The notes beneath the pieces were generated by a model. That model had not been told where the DNA came from, did no database searches, and saw only the letters and a list, made by a program, of their open reading frames with translations. The position numbers and the translations under genes are program-made. 13,270 nt of DNA from Saprospiraceae bacterium (GTDB lineage: Bacteria > Bacteroidota > Bacteroidia > Chitinophagales > Saprospiraceae). This document shows, in pieces, positions 1-6,617 of the stretch (positions within the stretch are counted from its first letter, which is position 1; each line of letters starts with the position of its first letter). The DNA is taken from NCBI GenBank assembly GCA_013042795.1, contig JABDPK010000170.1, positions 1 through 13,270 of the forward strand. Reading direction: 5' to 3'.

Positions 1-105
1 TTTATTATTGAATTCTGGCAAGGTCGCGAGAACAGGTACCATGACCGCTTCAGGTACCAGCATTCAGATGACGGTCACTGGACACTGGACAGGATAGCAC
101 CTTGA
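1..105 (+). CDS. pdxH: Pyridoxamine 5'-phosphate oxidase, C-terminal end (partial)
   Basis: Only the last 34 codons are in the window, open from base 1 and ending in TGA at 103-105. The residues read [17 protein letters not shown], then a short variable stretch, then LDRIAP. This matches the PdxH C-terminus, which in E. coli has WEFWQGG-x-RLHDR and ends IDRLAP. The family is an FMN enzyme that oxidises pyridoxamine or pyridoxine 5'-phosphate to pyridoxal 5'-phosphate in the cytoplasm. The Arg and His of the R-x-H signature, which contact substrate in characterised members, are both present (R13 and H15 of the fragment). The gene is tail-to-tail with the next one, and the two stop codons touch (TGA|TCA). 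The rest of the protein is outside the window, so its integrity cannot be judged. Confidence 0.9.
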   Translation, partial: FIIEFWQGRENRYHDRFRYQHSDDGHWTLDRIAP

Positions 106-618
106 TCAGAATAAACTTGTGATTTCCCTCATTGAACATAAATGATGATCATCGTGCTCTGCGCTGAAATATGCCAGGTCAATTGGTCGCATCGGGATCA
201 ATAACCGGGGATGTACGGCTGAATAATTATGGTCTTCCGCTTTCATATCAGAAAATTCTGATATGAAGATCAGGCGTTGTTCTGAAAACTCGCCTATAAG
301 CTCTTTGATTGGAACCTCATTGTGGTTTGATGAATATGTTCGTTTATTTGACATATCCGCTCCAGTCAGTTTGTCTTTTCGATGCTTAAGCTCCATTATT
401 CTTTTTATATGCAGGAATTCCAGATCATAAAGATGTCCAACATGCTCCTTGATACTCCATTTGGCATCGGGTTTTAATTGGAGTTGATCTTCACTCAATG
501 ATCCGCAAAGATCCTCCATCCTTGCTTTTGTACCATGCAATCTTTCAATAACATTAAAAAGCCAGCCTGCCGGTAAATCCAATGTGAACTTCCTATCCAC
601 CCAGGGTGTCCTGTTCAT
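106..618 (-). CDS. DinB-fold (DinB/YfiT superfamily) protein
   Basis: A 170-residue protein starting at ATG 616-618. The motif WSIKEHVGHLYDLE (residues 54-67) and the late HDDHH (155-159) are the two conserved stretches of the DinB/YfiT four-helix bundle. In that family, three His residues bind a divalent metal; here they would be H59 or H62 together with H155 and H159. Such proteins act as metal-dependent hydrolases or thiol-transferases (for example bacillithiol S-transferases), but the substrate of this branch cannot be told from sequence. Length is normal for the family. No signal peptide is seen, so it is probably cytoplasmic. It ends against the pdxH stop with no spacer, leaving no room for a separate terminator between them. 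The coding sequence contains a 26-bp perfect palindrome, listed separately. Confidence 0.8.
   Translation of the reverse strand: MNRTPWVDRKFTLDLPAGWLFNVIERLHGTKARMEDLCGSLSEDQLQLKPDAKWSIKEHVGHLYDLEFLHIKRIMELKHRKDKLTGADMSNKRTYSSNHNEVPIKELIGEFSEQRLIFISEFSDMKAEDHNYSAVHPRLLIPMRPIDLAYFSAEHDDHHLCSMREITSLF
242..267. repeat. 26-bp palindrome inside the DinB-fold gene
   Basis: Two perfect 12-base arms, TTCATATCAGAA (242-253) and TTCTGATATGAA (256-267), are separated by AA. On the coding strand they encode roughly residues 118-125 of the DinB-fold protein (around SEFSDM). A perfect 12-bp stem with a 2-base spacer is unexpected in a coding sequence. It could be a protein-binding site, a cruciform or an mRNA hairpin, or a chance product of codon choice. 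Confidence 0.6.
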
Positions 619-711
619 GTCAAATACTTTTAGGTAAAATACTCAACAATAACATAGCTGTCAAATTTCACATTAGTAAAATTTGTCAGACCTTAAGCTT
701 TTGTAATATAA

Positions 712-1152
712 TTAAGCGCTTTGCAATTCGGGAAGAGGATGCAGAAGGTTGTCCTTGATTTGAACGATTTTTTCAAAGTTATTAGCTACAATCATCCTTG
801 CAAATCCTATCAATGATCTATTACTTAAAACCCTGACGTATGCAGGCATAAGTAATGATAGCCTGGTATTGATATTACCCAATACGAGGGGATCCTTGTA
901 GTTTTTATTCTTCGTGGTTATCAACTTAGATTTTTTAGGTCTGATATATACCCTATCCTTGGATATCAGATCGGTATACTTGCTGATACAATCAATATTG
1001 AATTGCCTGATCTCAATCAGTATCTCGATCAGTTCATTATCGATATCACTTGATGACACGATATCCAGGTACTCCTGAAAGTCTGTATGATGAAGCAACA
1101 GATCATTCAGTATGGCTCCCTGTGTGATTTGGTTTCTAGATTTGGTTTCCAT
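712..1152 (-). CDS. Hypothetical protein, mostly helical, 146 residues
   Basis: I do not recognise this protein. It starts at ATG 1150-1152 and ends LHPLPELQSA. There is no signal peptide and no membrane segment. Residues 10-65 are rich in Leu, Ile, Asp and Glu with helical periodicity. A basic linker (about 70-90, KKSKLITTKNKNYK) follows, then a second hydrophobic helical part (about 93-137). It has a single Cys and no catalytic motif I can name. The pattern would suit a small helical-bundle or protein-binding cytoplasmic protein. It lies 134 bases downstream of ygiQ on the same strand and 93 bases before the DinB-fold gene, so it is likely transcribed separately. The clean reading frame and native-looking composition support a real gene. 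Confidence 0.6.
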   Translation of the reverse strand: METKSRNQITQGAILNDLLLHHTDFQEYLDIVSSSDIDNELIEILIEIRQFNIDCISKYTDLISKDRVYIRPKKSKLITTKNKNYKDPLVLGNINTRLSLLMPAYVRVLSNRSLIGFARMIVANNFEKIVQIKDNLLHPLPELQSA

Positions 1153-1286
1153 AATCTACTCAATTTCAGGTTGATACATATAATTTTATTACAATATAAA
1201 CGATTAATTTGTTCATAATGTATATTGATTGTTAATATTTTATGATGAAAAGGCTTGAAAATGTCCTGAAATAGGTGGATTTGATA

Positions 1287-3200
1287 CTATTTGTGCCTTC
1301 TTTTCCGAGCTATTTGGTTTGATTTTGACCTGATAATTCTGGCTTTGTGTTGCTTTTTTTGTTTTTCAAGCAGTTTTTCTATTAAGTCAGGTCTACCCCA
1401 ATTGGTCAGTTTGTCCCTGATTCTTTGATAGTTCTCTCTTTTATACCAGAAGAAGAACAAATGCTGATTCTGTTTTTGTTTTGGTGTCGTAGCGGTATAT
1501 ATTTCCCGTAAAGTATAAGGATGCAGTCCGGTATAAAAGATCACCGTGGCCACAGTCATTGGTGTTGGTGTAAAACCTTGTACCTGCTCCAGTTTAAAAC
1601 CCATATCCCTTGTTTCTGCGGCAAGGTTAGCCATCTCTTCTTCGGTAGATCCCGGATGTGAGGATATGAAATAAGGGATTAATGGCTGATTCAGATCATG
1701 TTTTTTATTGTATTTATCATACTTCTTTTTGAAACTGTGAAAATGTTTGAAAGAAGGTTTGCGCATGACCTTAAGTGTCGCATCAGATGTATGTTCAGGA
1801 GCTACTTTGAGTCTTCCGCAAACATGCTTGCTCACCAGTTGATCCATATATTCGTCCAGGCTGTCATCATGATTCTTGTTATAGTCTTCAACCAGCAGAT
1901 CATACCTGATACCGGAACTTACAAACGCCTTTTTTACTTCCGGATGATTGTCAACTTTCCTGTAAATTTTGGTCAATGGCTTATGACTGGTATCCAGGTT
2001 ACTGCATACAACCGGGTGAATGCACGAAGGAGCCACACATCTGTCACAAATAGCCTGGACCTTCCCTTTCATTTTATACATATTCGCCGAAGGACCACCA
2101 AGGTCACTGATATAGCCTTTAAATCCAGGCATCCTGACAATCTCTTCTACTTCCTTTAAAATGGAATCTTCAGACCGACTGGCAACAAACTTTCCCTGGT
2201 GGGCTGATATTGTACAGAAACTGCATCCACCAAAACAACCCCTGTGCATATTTATAGAAAAACGAATCATTTCAAAAGCGGGAATCGATCCTTTTTTGTT
2301 GTATTTGGGATGAGGTAACCGGGTATAGGGAAGATCAAACGACCTGTCGATTTCATCCTCTGTCATCGGTGGATAAGGGGGATTGATGACAAGCATATGA
2401 TCTCCTACGCCCTGGAGTAATCGCTGAGCCTGTACTTTGTTCGACTCCTGTTCTATATGCTTGAAATTTGCTGCAAAGGCTCTTTTGTTCCTCAGGCATT
2501 TTTCATGAGATGACAAAGCAAGGTCTTTCCATCCATTGAGTTCTTCGATTTTCTCATGGCGAGGATGAAGAAAAGCTGTTTGTGGTACATCCCTGATCTC
2601 GTTTAGCGGCACGCCTGCTTCAATTTTTCTGACGATTTCTCTCAGGGGCATTTCTCCCATGCCATAGACCAGGAGATCTGCGCCACTCATACTGAGGATA
2701 TTGGGAAATAATTTGTCTTCCCAATAATCGTAATGTGTTACTCTTCTTAATGAAGCTTCAATACCACCGAGCAAAACAGGTACGTCCGGGAATAATTCTT
2801 TGAGTATTTGACTATAAACTTTAGCAGCATAATCAGGTCTGAACCCTGCTTTTCCACCCGGTGTATAGGCATCTGTCGACCTCCTCCTTTTATTAGCCGT
2901 ATAATGATTAACCATTGAATCCATACAGCCGGAAGTCACACCAAAAAAGAGTCTTGGTTTTCCGAATTTTTTAAAATCTCTCAGGTCATCCTGCCAGTTT
3001 GGTTGAGGCACTATAGCTACTTTAAGGCCCATATCTTCGAGTATCCTCCCGATGACAGCAGCGCCAAAGGCCGGGTGATCGACATAGGCATCACCGGAAA
3101 TCAATACTACATCCAATTGTTCCCATCCCCGATAATCGGTTTCCTTCCTTGTAATTGGGAGCCAGTCGGATAATGGCCGTCCAGATAAAGTATTTTGCAT
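1287..3200 (-). CDS. ygiQ: YgiQ family radical SAM protein
   Basis: A 637-residue protein, somewhat shorter than E. coli YgiQ. The N-terminal part has the family signature DAYVDHPAFGAAVIGRILE (38-56), then VAIVPQPNW, FFGVTSGCMDSMVNHYTANK and LLGGIEASLRR (143-153). The radical SAM core carries the cluster motif C322-x3-C326-x2-C329 (MHRGCFGGCSFCTISAHQGK), which binds the [4Fe-4S] cluster that cleaves S-adenosylmethionine. The C-terminal domain contains KVAPEHTSDATLKVMRKPS and PYFISSHPGSTEEEM, also typical of YgiQ. The tail after about residue 600 is Lys/Arg-rich and probably disordered. The reaction of the family is not established to my knowledge. It is cytoplasmic, with no transmembrane segment. 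The ATG at 3198-3200 directly precedes a well-conserved N-terminus, so the start is probably right. The 142-bp region upstream is shared with the divergent TM2 gene. Confidence 0.92.
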   Translation of the reverse strand: MQNTLSGRPLSDWLPITRKETDYRGWEQLDVVLISGDAYVDHPAFGAAVIGRILEDMGLKVAIVPQPNWQDDLRDFKKFGKPRLFFGVTSGCMDSMVNHYTANKRRRSTDAYTPGGKAGFRPDYAAKVYSQILKELFPDVPVLLGGIEASLRRVTHYDYWEDKLFPNILSMSGADLLVYGMGEMPLREIVRKIEAGVPLNEIRDVPQTAFLHPRHEKIEELNGWKDLALSSHEKCLRNKRAFAANFKHIEQESNKVQAQRLLQGVGDHMLVINPPYPPMTEDEIDRSFDLPYTRLPHPKYNKKGSIPAFEMIRFSINMHRGCFGGCSFCTISAHQGKFVASRSEDSILKEVEEIVRMPGFKGYISDLGGPSANMYKMKGKVQAICDRCVAPSCIHPVVCSNLDTSHKPLTKIYRKVDNHPEVKKAFVSSGIRYDLLVEDYNKNHDDSLDEYMDQLVSKHVCGRLKVAPEHTSDATLKVMRKPSFKHFHSFKKKYDKYNKKHDLNQPLIPYFISSHPGSTEEEMANLAAETRDMGFKLEQVQGFTPTPMTVATVIFYTGLHPYTLREIYTATTPKQKQNQHLFFFWYKRENYQRIRDKLTNWGRPDLIEKLLEKQKKQHKARIIRSKSNQIARKRRHK

Positions 3201-3342
3201 GTTGGTCTAAAGATAATAGTAATTCAGCTAAGTAATTTCAGACTTACCCGGGAACCAGCTAAATTAATTATGAAATTGAATTCGATTTTTAATTAAACTG
3301 GAACCTGAATAGTCTTCTGGTTTGTTGAATTAAACATAAAAC

Positions 3343-3687
3343 ATGTATAAACTGATGGATGTTCAAAAAGTTGATCTGTTCCTCCTTACCAAGGGTAATA
3401 ATTTTGAAAGTATTGACTTACCATATGTCCGGGAACAACTTATAAAAATGGATGAAGAAAAGTGGCCAAGGTTACAGGCCATGCACTTTAAAAATCCTAT
3501 GGCAATGCTCATTATTTCCCTGCTAGCAGGACCCCTTGGCGTGGACCGGTTCCTGATCGGAGATATAGGATTGGGCGTGGGAAAGCTGATTACATGCGGC
3601 GGATTTGGAGTCTGGGCAATTGTTGACTGGTTCCTGATCATGCAAGCTACTAGGACAAAAAATATTGAAATGTTCAATACACTTTAA
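3343..3687 (+). CDS. TM2 domain-containing membrane protein
   Basis: A 114-residue protein. A soluble N-terminus of about 48 residues is followed by a TM2 domain: helix one MAMLIISLLAGPLGVDRF, a short loop IGDIGLGVGK, then helix two LITCGGFGVWAIVDWFLIM. The G-x-x-G-x-D/H-R-F...G...K...T.GG.G.W..D pattern is the hallmark of the TM2 family of two-helix hairpin membrane proteins, whose function in bacteria is mostly unknown. It is the first gene of a plus-strand run and lies 5 bases before the next gene, so the two are almost certainly cotranscribed. A second ATG four codons in (MDVQ) is an alternative start. Confidence 0.85.
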   Translation: MYKLMDVQKVDLFLLTKGNNFESIDLPYVREQLIKMDEEKWPRLQAMHFKNPMAMLIISLLAGPLGVDRFLIGDIGLGVGKLITCGGFGVWAIVDWFLIMQATRTKNIEMFNTL

Positions 3688-3692
3688 TAATC

Positions 3693-4103
3693 GTGTCAAG
3701 AAAAAGCCTGTATACTTTTATGATTGGAGGATGGATTGCTGGTATTATCTTCCTCTTTTTACATATGAATAACTTTGGAATTCATCTCTCTGAAGGTCAG
3801 ACGTTTTGCATAAGTAATAATGTTTTGGGAATACCTTGTCCCTCGTGTGGTGCTACCAGGTCGGTCATTGCTATTCTGAACGGGCAATTCATCCAGGGAT
3901 TATTATATAATCCAATCGGGTACCTGCTTGTTCTGCTTTTATCAAGTCCATTATGGATTATTTATGATATAATGACCACATCTTCCGGTTTTTACAACTT
4001 TTACAGGAAAACTGAATTCATGCTTCGTCAAAAACTGGTATTATTTCCTGCTCTAATTTTAATCATTGCAAACTGGATATGGAATCTATACAAATATTTG
4101 TAG
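3693..4103 (+). CDS. DUF2752-like membrane protein
   Basis: The open frame has a GTG at 3693, 5 bases after the TM2 stop. An in-frame ATG at 3720 (MIGGWIAG) is an equally plausible start. The signature GIPCPSCGATRSVIAILNG, followed by a helix and LLYNPIGYLL, is characteristic of DUF2752, whose members have a CPxCGxTR motif between hydrophobic helices. I see helices near residues 9-25, 68-88 and 110-133, so it is an inner-membrane protein. The two Cys of CPxC could bind metal or be redox active, but no function is known to me. The tight spacing to the TM2 gene implies a joint role. Confidence 0.8.
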   Translation: MSRKSLYTFMIGGWIAGIIFLFLHMNNFGIHLSEGQTFCISNNVLGIPCPSCGATRSVIAILNGQFIQGLLYNPIGYLLVLLLSSPLWIIYDIMTTSSGFYNFYRKTEFMLRQKLVLFPALILIIANWIWNLYKYL

Positions 4104-4133
4104 TAACTTTTTAGGTATAATCAAACATCAGAT

Positions 4134-4535
4134 ATGCCTGAAATTAATTTAACAGCTGTGATACTTGGAGGATTAATGCCGTTACTTATAGGCTATATAT
4201 GGTACCATCCAAAAGTTTTCGGTGATATCCTGAGTATAATAAATCATGGTGAGATCATTAAAAAACCACATCCCCCATTGATCTATTTCGTGACCTTTAT
4301 CCTTTCAGTCCTGATTACTATGTTGATCGCTGCCATTTTGAGCACTCATGCTATTGAAGATCAGACAGCAGCTCATGGTGCTTTTCATGGATTAATGGCT
4401 TCAATATTTATGGGGATACCAACATTTGCCATTATTGCCATGTTCGAATCAAAGTCTGTAAAATATATTCTCATACATGCATTCTACTGGATGATATGTT
4501 TCGCACTTATGGGCTTTATTGTTGGTTTGCTCTGA
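4134..4535 (+). CDS. DUF1761-like membrane protein
   Basis: A 133-residue, very hydrophobic protein with four probable transmembrane helices (about 6-24, 48-70, 83-103 and 110-131). The N-terminal stretch GYIWYHPKVFGDI and the repeated Gly/Ala-rich pattern AAHGAFHGLMASIFMGIP resemble the DUF1761 family, in which an early WY-x-P-x-x-F-G motif is typical. The function of that family is not known. The gene lies 30 bases after the previous one on the same strand. The assignment rests on pattern only and is moderate in strength. Confidence 0.65.
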   Translation: MPEINLTAVILGGLMPLLIGYIWYHPKVFGDILSIINHGEIIKKPHPPLIYFVTFILSVLITMLIAAILSTHAIEDQTAAHGAFHGLMASIFMGIPTFAIIAMFESKSVKYILIHAFYWMICFALMGFIVGLL

Positions 4536-4573
4536 TAAGGGAACTTTATAATTTTCTAATCTGTTTTGCTATT

Positions 4574-4918
4574 ATGTCCGCCCGAAAAACAATCCTGTCG
4601 TATATATTGCTGACCTTTCTTGGTCTAGTCAGCTTATTCTGGTTTCCTTTTGAAGAAGCAGAACCAAACTTGTTCCAACAACAGGAAGAGATTTCTTTAA
4701 TTAAGGATGGTGAAGTTTACCAGTTAGTTCTAAGCTTTGATAAGCCCGCCATAAAAGCACTAGATTTCTTCAATCACTTTAAAAAGAAGAATATTCTGGG
4801 TTGGAATTGTTTGAACTCGATTTTCAAAGCACAATCCCTGGTGTTTATCAACCACAGTCTGCAAAATTCTTACCTGGGCTATTACCGAGTATTATTGCTG
4901 TCTATCCTCCCCTCCTGA
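4574..4918 (+). CDS. Hypothetical small exported or anchored protein, possibly frameshifted
   Basis: I do not recognise it. The open frame extends upstream to 4496, but that part overlaps the previous gene. The ATG at 4574 (MSARKTILSYILLTFLGLVS) gives a positively charged start plus a hydrophobic helix, a likely signal or anchor. It continues with an acidic region and SLIKDGEVYQLVLSFDKPA up to DFFNHFKK. After the A5 run at 4781-4785, the minus-one frame remains open to TGA at 4924-4926. That frame reads KEEYSGLELFELDF and then a Pro-rich end. It has more G-starting codons and more A/T third positions than the continuing frame (NILGWNCLNS..., stop 4916-4918). One added A would join the two parts into about 117 residues. 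Either the true C-terminus is in the other frame, because of an indel or sequence error, or the gene is intact as read. Confidence 0.5.
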   Translation: MSARKTILSYILLTFLGLVSLFWFPFEEAEPNLFQQQEEISLIKDGEVYQLVLSFDKPAIKALDFFNHFKKKNILGWNCLNSIFKAQSLVFINHSLQNSYLGYYRVLLLSILPS

Positions 4919-4983
4919 TCTTATGATTTTCGGGCTTAAAGCCTGCTTGTCTTCATAAGATTCTCTGATTCAAATCTCATTTA

Positions 4984-5211
4984 ATGAAAAAATTAATACG
5001 CAAGTATGCGATCATCACATGCATCGTTATGTTTTCAATTGTAGCCTTTGACAAGAATATTGGAAAACACCTTTTAGGTCAGATGCTTAACTCACTGGGC
5101 GAAAATCAAAAAATTGAAGCGGTTGAAAAAAAGAAAAAAGTTGAAGTTGAGTACAAAATTCAATCTGATCCATTAAACCTAATACAAAGAAATATATCTA
5201 ACAAAGCATAA
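4984..5211 (+). CDS. Hypothetical 75-residue membrane-anchored protein
   Basis: The product starts MKKLIRKYAIITCIVMFSIVAF, a basic N-terminus followed by a single hydrophobic segment (about 8-23). The rest is a hydrophilic domain with a Lys run (EAVEKKKKVEVEYKI, about 46-60). It lacks a convincing signal-peptidase site, so a single-pass inner-membrane anchor with an outward-facing tail is most likely. It ends only 9 bases before the next start, which strongly suggests cotranscription with the exported Trp/His-rich protein and possibly a joint function in the envelope. No family is recognised. Confidence 0.6.
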   Translation: MKKLIRKYAIITCIVMFSIVAFDKNIGKHLLGQMLNSLGENQKIEAVEKKKKVEVEYKIQSDPLNLIQRNISNKA

Positions 5212-5220
5212 CATTCAGCC

Positions 5221-6129
5221 ATGAAACAAATATTTACTTTTATTCTGCTATCTACGCTTTGTGCTGGCTTATCGGCACAGGGTGAAAAACCTACAAGTTT
5301 TGACGGCGACCATTTCAGCCTTGAAGGGACATTGGAATTATTCAAAAATTCCAAATCTCCTGAAGAATTCGAAAAAAATCTTAATCATGAAAATCTGTAT
5401 ATCAATAATCTGGATCTAAACCGGGATGGCCAGACCGATTATATCATGGTTAAAGACAATTTTACTGATAACGCCCATGCTATTGTTTTACAGGTAGCAG
5501 TCAATAAAAATGAAATCCAGGATATTGCAGTTATTGAAATTGAGAAAACAGGGAATCAGGATGCCATACTCCAGATTATCGGAAATGAAGATGTTTTTGG
5601 AGAAGAATTAATTGTTGAACCTTATGATCTGGACGGTCATAGTGAAGGCAATGGACCCATTGCTGAGTTGGAATTCTTCCGGATTACAGTAAATGTTTGG
5701 TTCTGGCCTTCTGTAAGATATATCTTTCGTCCAGGATATACAGTATGGGTTTCACCCTGGAGATGGAATCACTATCCTGTATGGTGGAAACCATGGAGAC
5801 CAAGAAGCTGGCAAGTATTCCATCCTCTTGTTGTCAAACATCATCACGGGCATTATTATCACAGGGTTCATAACCACCGGGTGGTCAATGCACATAAAAT
5901 CTATTCACCGCGGAGAAAATCATCTTCTATTGTAGTATCAAGGACTAAGCTAAATAATAGCAAAATTGTCGCTGGTCATAGAATTCCGAATCAAAAAATC
6001 AAAAAAAATACTATAAAAAAGACAAGGATAACTGAAGGAAATAATGCTTCAAATACTGTAAAGAAAACAACGGTCAGGAAAACTACCGTGAAAAAAACCA
6101 TCCCTGTCAAGAAAAAGAAAAAAGGATAA
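5221..6129 (+). CDS. Exported protein with EF-hand-like loop and Trp-, His- and Lys-rich blocks
   Basis: A 302-residue protein with a clear signal peptide (residues 1-19, cleavage near LSA|Q). The sequence is organised in blocks. Residues 20-150 form an acidic domain with LDLNRDGQTDYI (64-75), a D-x-N-x-D-G-x-x-D calcium-loop-like motif. Residues 160-197 contain nine Trp among Pro and Arg (VNVWFWPSVRYIFRPGY, WVSPWRWNHYPVWWKPWRP). Residues 201-225 contain nine His (KHHHGHYYHRVHNH). From about 230 on it is a low-complexity Lys/Thr/Arg tail ending KKKKKG. I recall similar WPSV...SPWRW proteins of unknown function in other Bacteroidota. The composition suggests an envelope protein that binds metal, peptidoglycan or polyanions; that is inference. 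The tail is very basic and may be disordered. Confidence 0.75.
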   Translation: MKQIFTFILLSTLCAGLSAQGEKPTSFDGDHFSLEGTLELFKNSKSPEEFEKNLNHENLYINNLDLNRDGQTDYIMVKDNFTDNAHAIVLQVAVNKNEIQDIAVIEIEKTGNQDAILQIIGNEDVFGEELIVEPYDLDGHSEGNGPIAELEFFRITVNVWFWPSVRYIFRPGYTVWVSPWRWNHYPVWWKPWRPRSWQVFHPLVVKHHHGHYYHRVHNHRVVNAHKIYSPRRKSSSIVVSRTKLNNSKIVAGHRIPNQKIKKNTIKKTRITEGNNASNTVKKTTVRKTTVKKTIPVKKKKKG

Positions 6130-6149
6130 TCTGGAAGTTCTTTTATATT

Positions 6150-6190
6150 TGGTTAGCGTAGTTCACTGTAATAAGTTTCTGCGCTAACCA
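6150..6190 (+). promoter_or_regulatory. 12-bp-stem hairpin in the leader of the DoxX-like gene
   Basis: The arms TGGTTAGCGTAG (6150-6161) and CTGCGCTAACCA (6179-6190) pair along 12 positions with one G-U wobble, around a 17-base loop. The right arm ends 5 bases before the ATG at 6196, so the hairpin would cover the ribosome-binding region. There is no T-run after it, which argues against a simple intrinsic terminator. It could be a translational switch, a protein-binding inverted repeat or a processing signal. Confidence 0.55.
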
Positions 6191-6195
6191 TTATT

Positions 6196-6585
6196 ATGAA
6201 AAAATACTTTTTTTTAATCATTAGGATCGTCGTCGCCGTCATCCTTCTCCAAACTCTTAGGTATAAGTTTAGTGCTCATCCTGACAGTGTCTATATATTC
6301 TCTACAGTAGGATTGGAACCAGTAGGAAGGATTTTTATCGGTGTTGCAGAACTTGTGGCAGCTCTTCTTATCCTCATTCCACGTACCATTTGGCTTGGAG
6401 CCAGTCTGACTGCTGGAATACTTGCCGGGGCTATTATTATGCATTTAACCCTTATCGGGATTGAAGTACAAGGGGATAAGGGTACACTTTTCTATATTGC
6501 CGTCTTAACATTCATACTTAGCCTGGTCATTTTATGGAATGAACGTAAGAAAATTCCAATTATTAAAAATTACTTGGGTGCATAA
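6196..6585 (+). CDS. DoxX-like four-helix membrane protein
   Basis: A 129-residue protein with four transmembrane helices (about 5-21, 43-61, 65-86 and 97-113). The early helix ends in a charged segment (LRYKFSAHPDSVYIFSTVGLEP). GRIFIGVAELVAALLILIPRTIWLGASLTAGILAGAI is typical of the DoxX/DoxD superfamily, where the GxxEl..g..Ll.p segment is conserved. Members are small quinone- or thiol-linked inner-membrane proteins of varied and often unknown role. The gene is 66 bases after the previous gene, with a hairpin between, and 32 bases before the gamma-glutamyltranspeptidase-like gene, with which it is probably cotranscribed. Confidence 0.75.
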   Translation: MKKYFFLIIRIVVAVILLQTLRYKFSAHPDSVYIFSTVGLEPVGRIFIGVAELVAALLILIPRTIWLGASLTAGILAGAIIMHLTLIGIEVQGDKGTLFYIAVLTFILSLVILWNERKKIPIIKNYLGA

Positions 6586-6617
6586 ATCAATTTAAGGACG
6601 GAGCTAACATAACAATT

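Noticed and set aside
1698..2159. Plus-strand 153-codon frame
   Set aside because: It is antisense to the radical SAM gene and has no family resemblance.
4931..4942. GGCTTAAAGCC as a terminator hairpin
   Set aside because: The arms leave a one-base loop, which cannot form the full stem, and there is no T-run.
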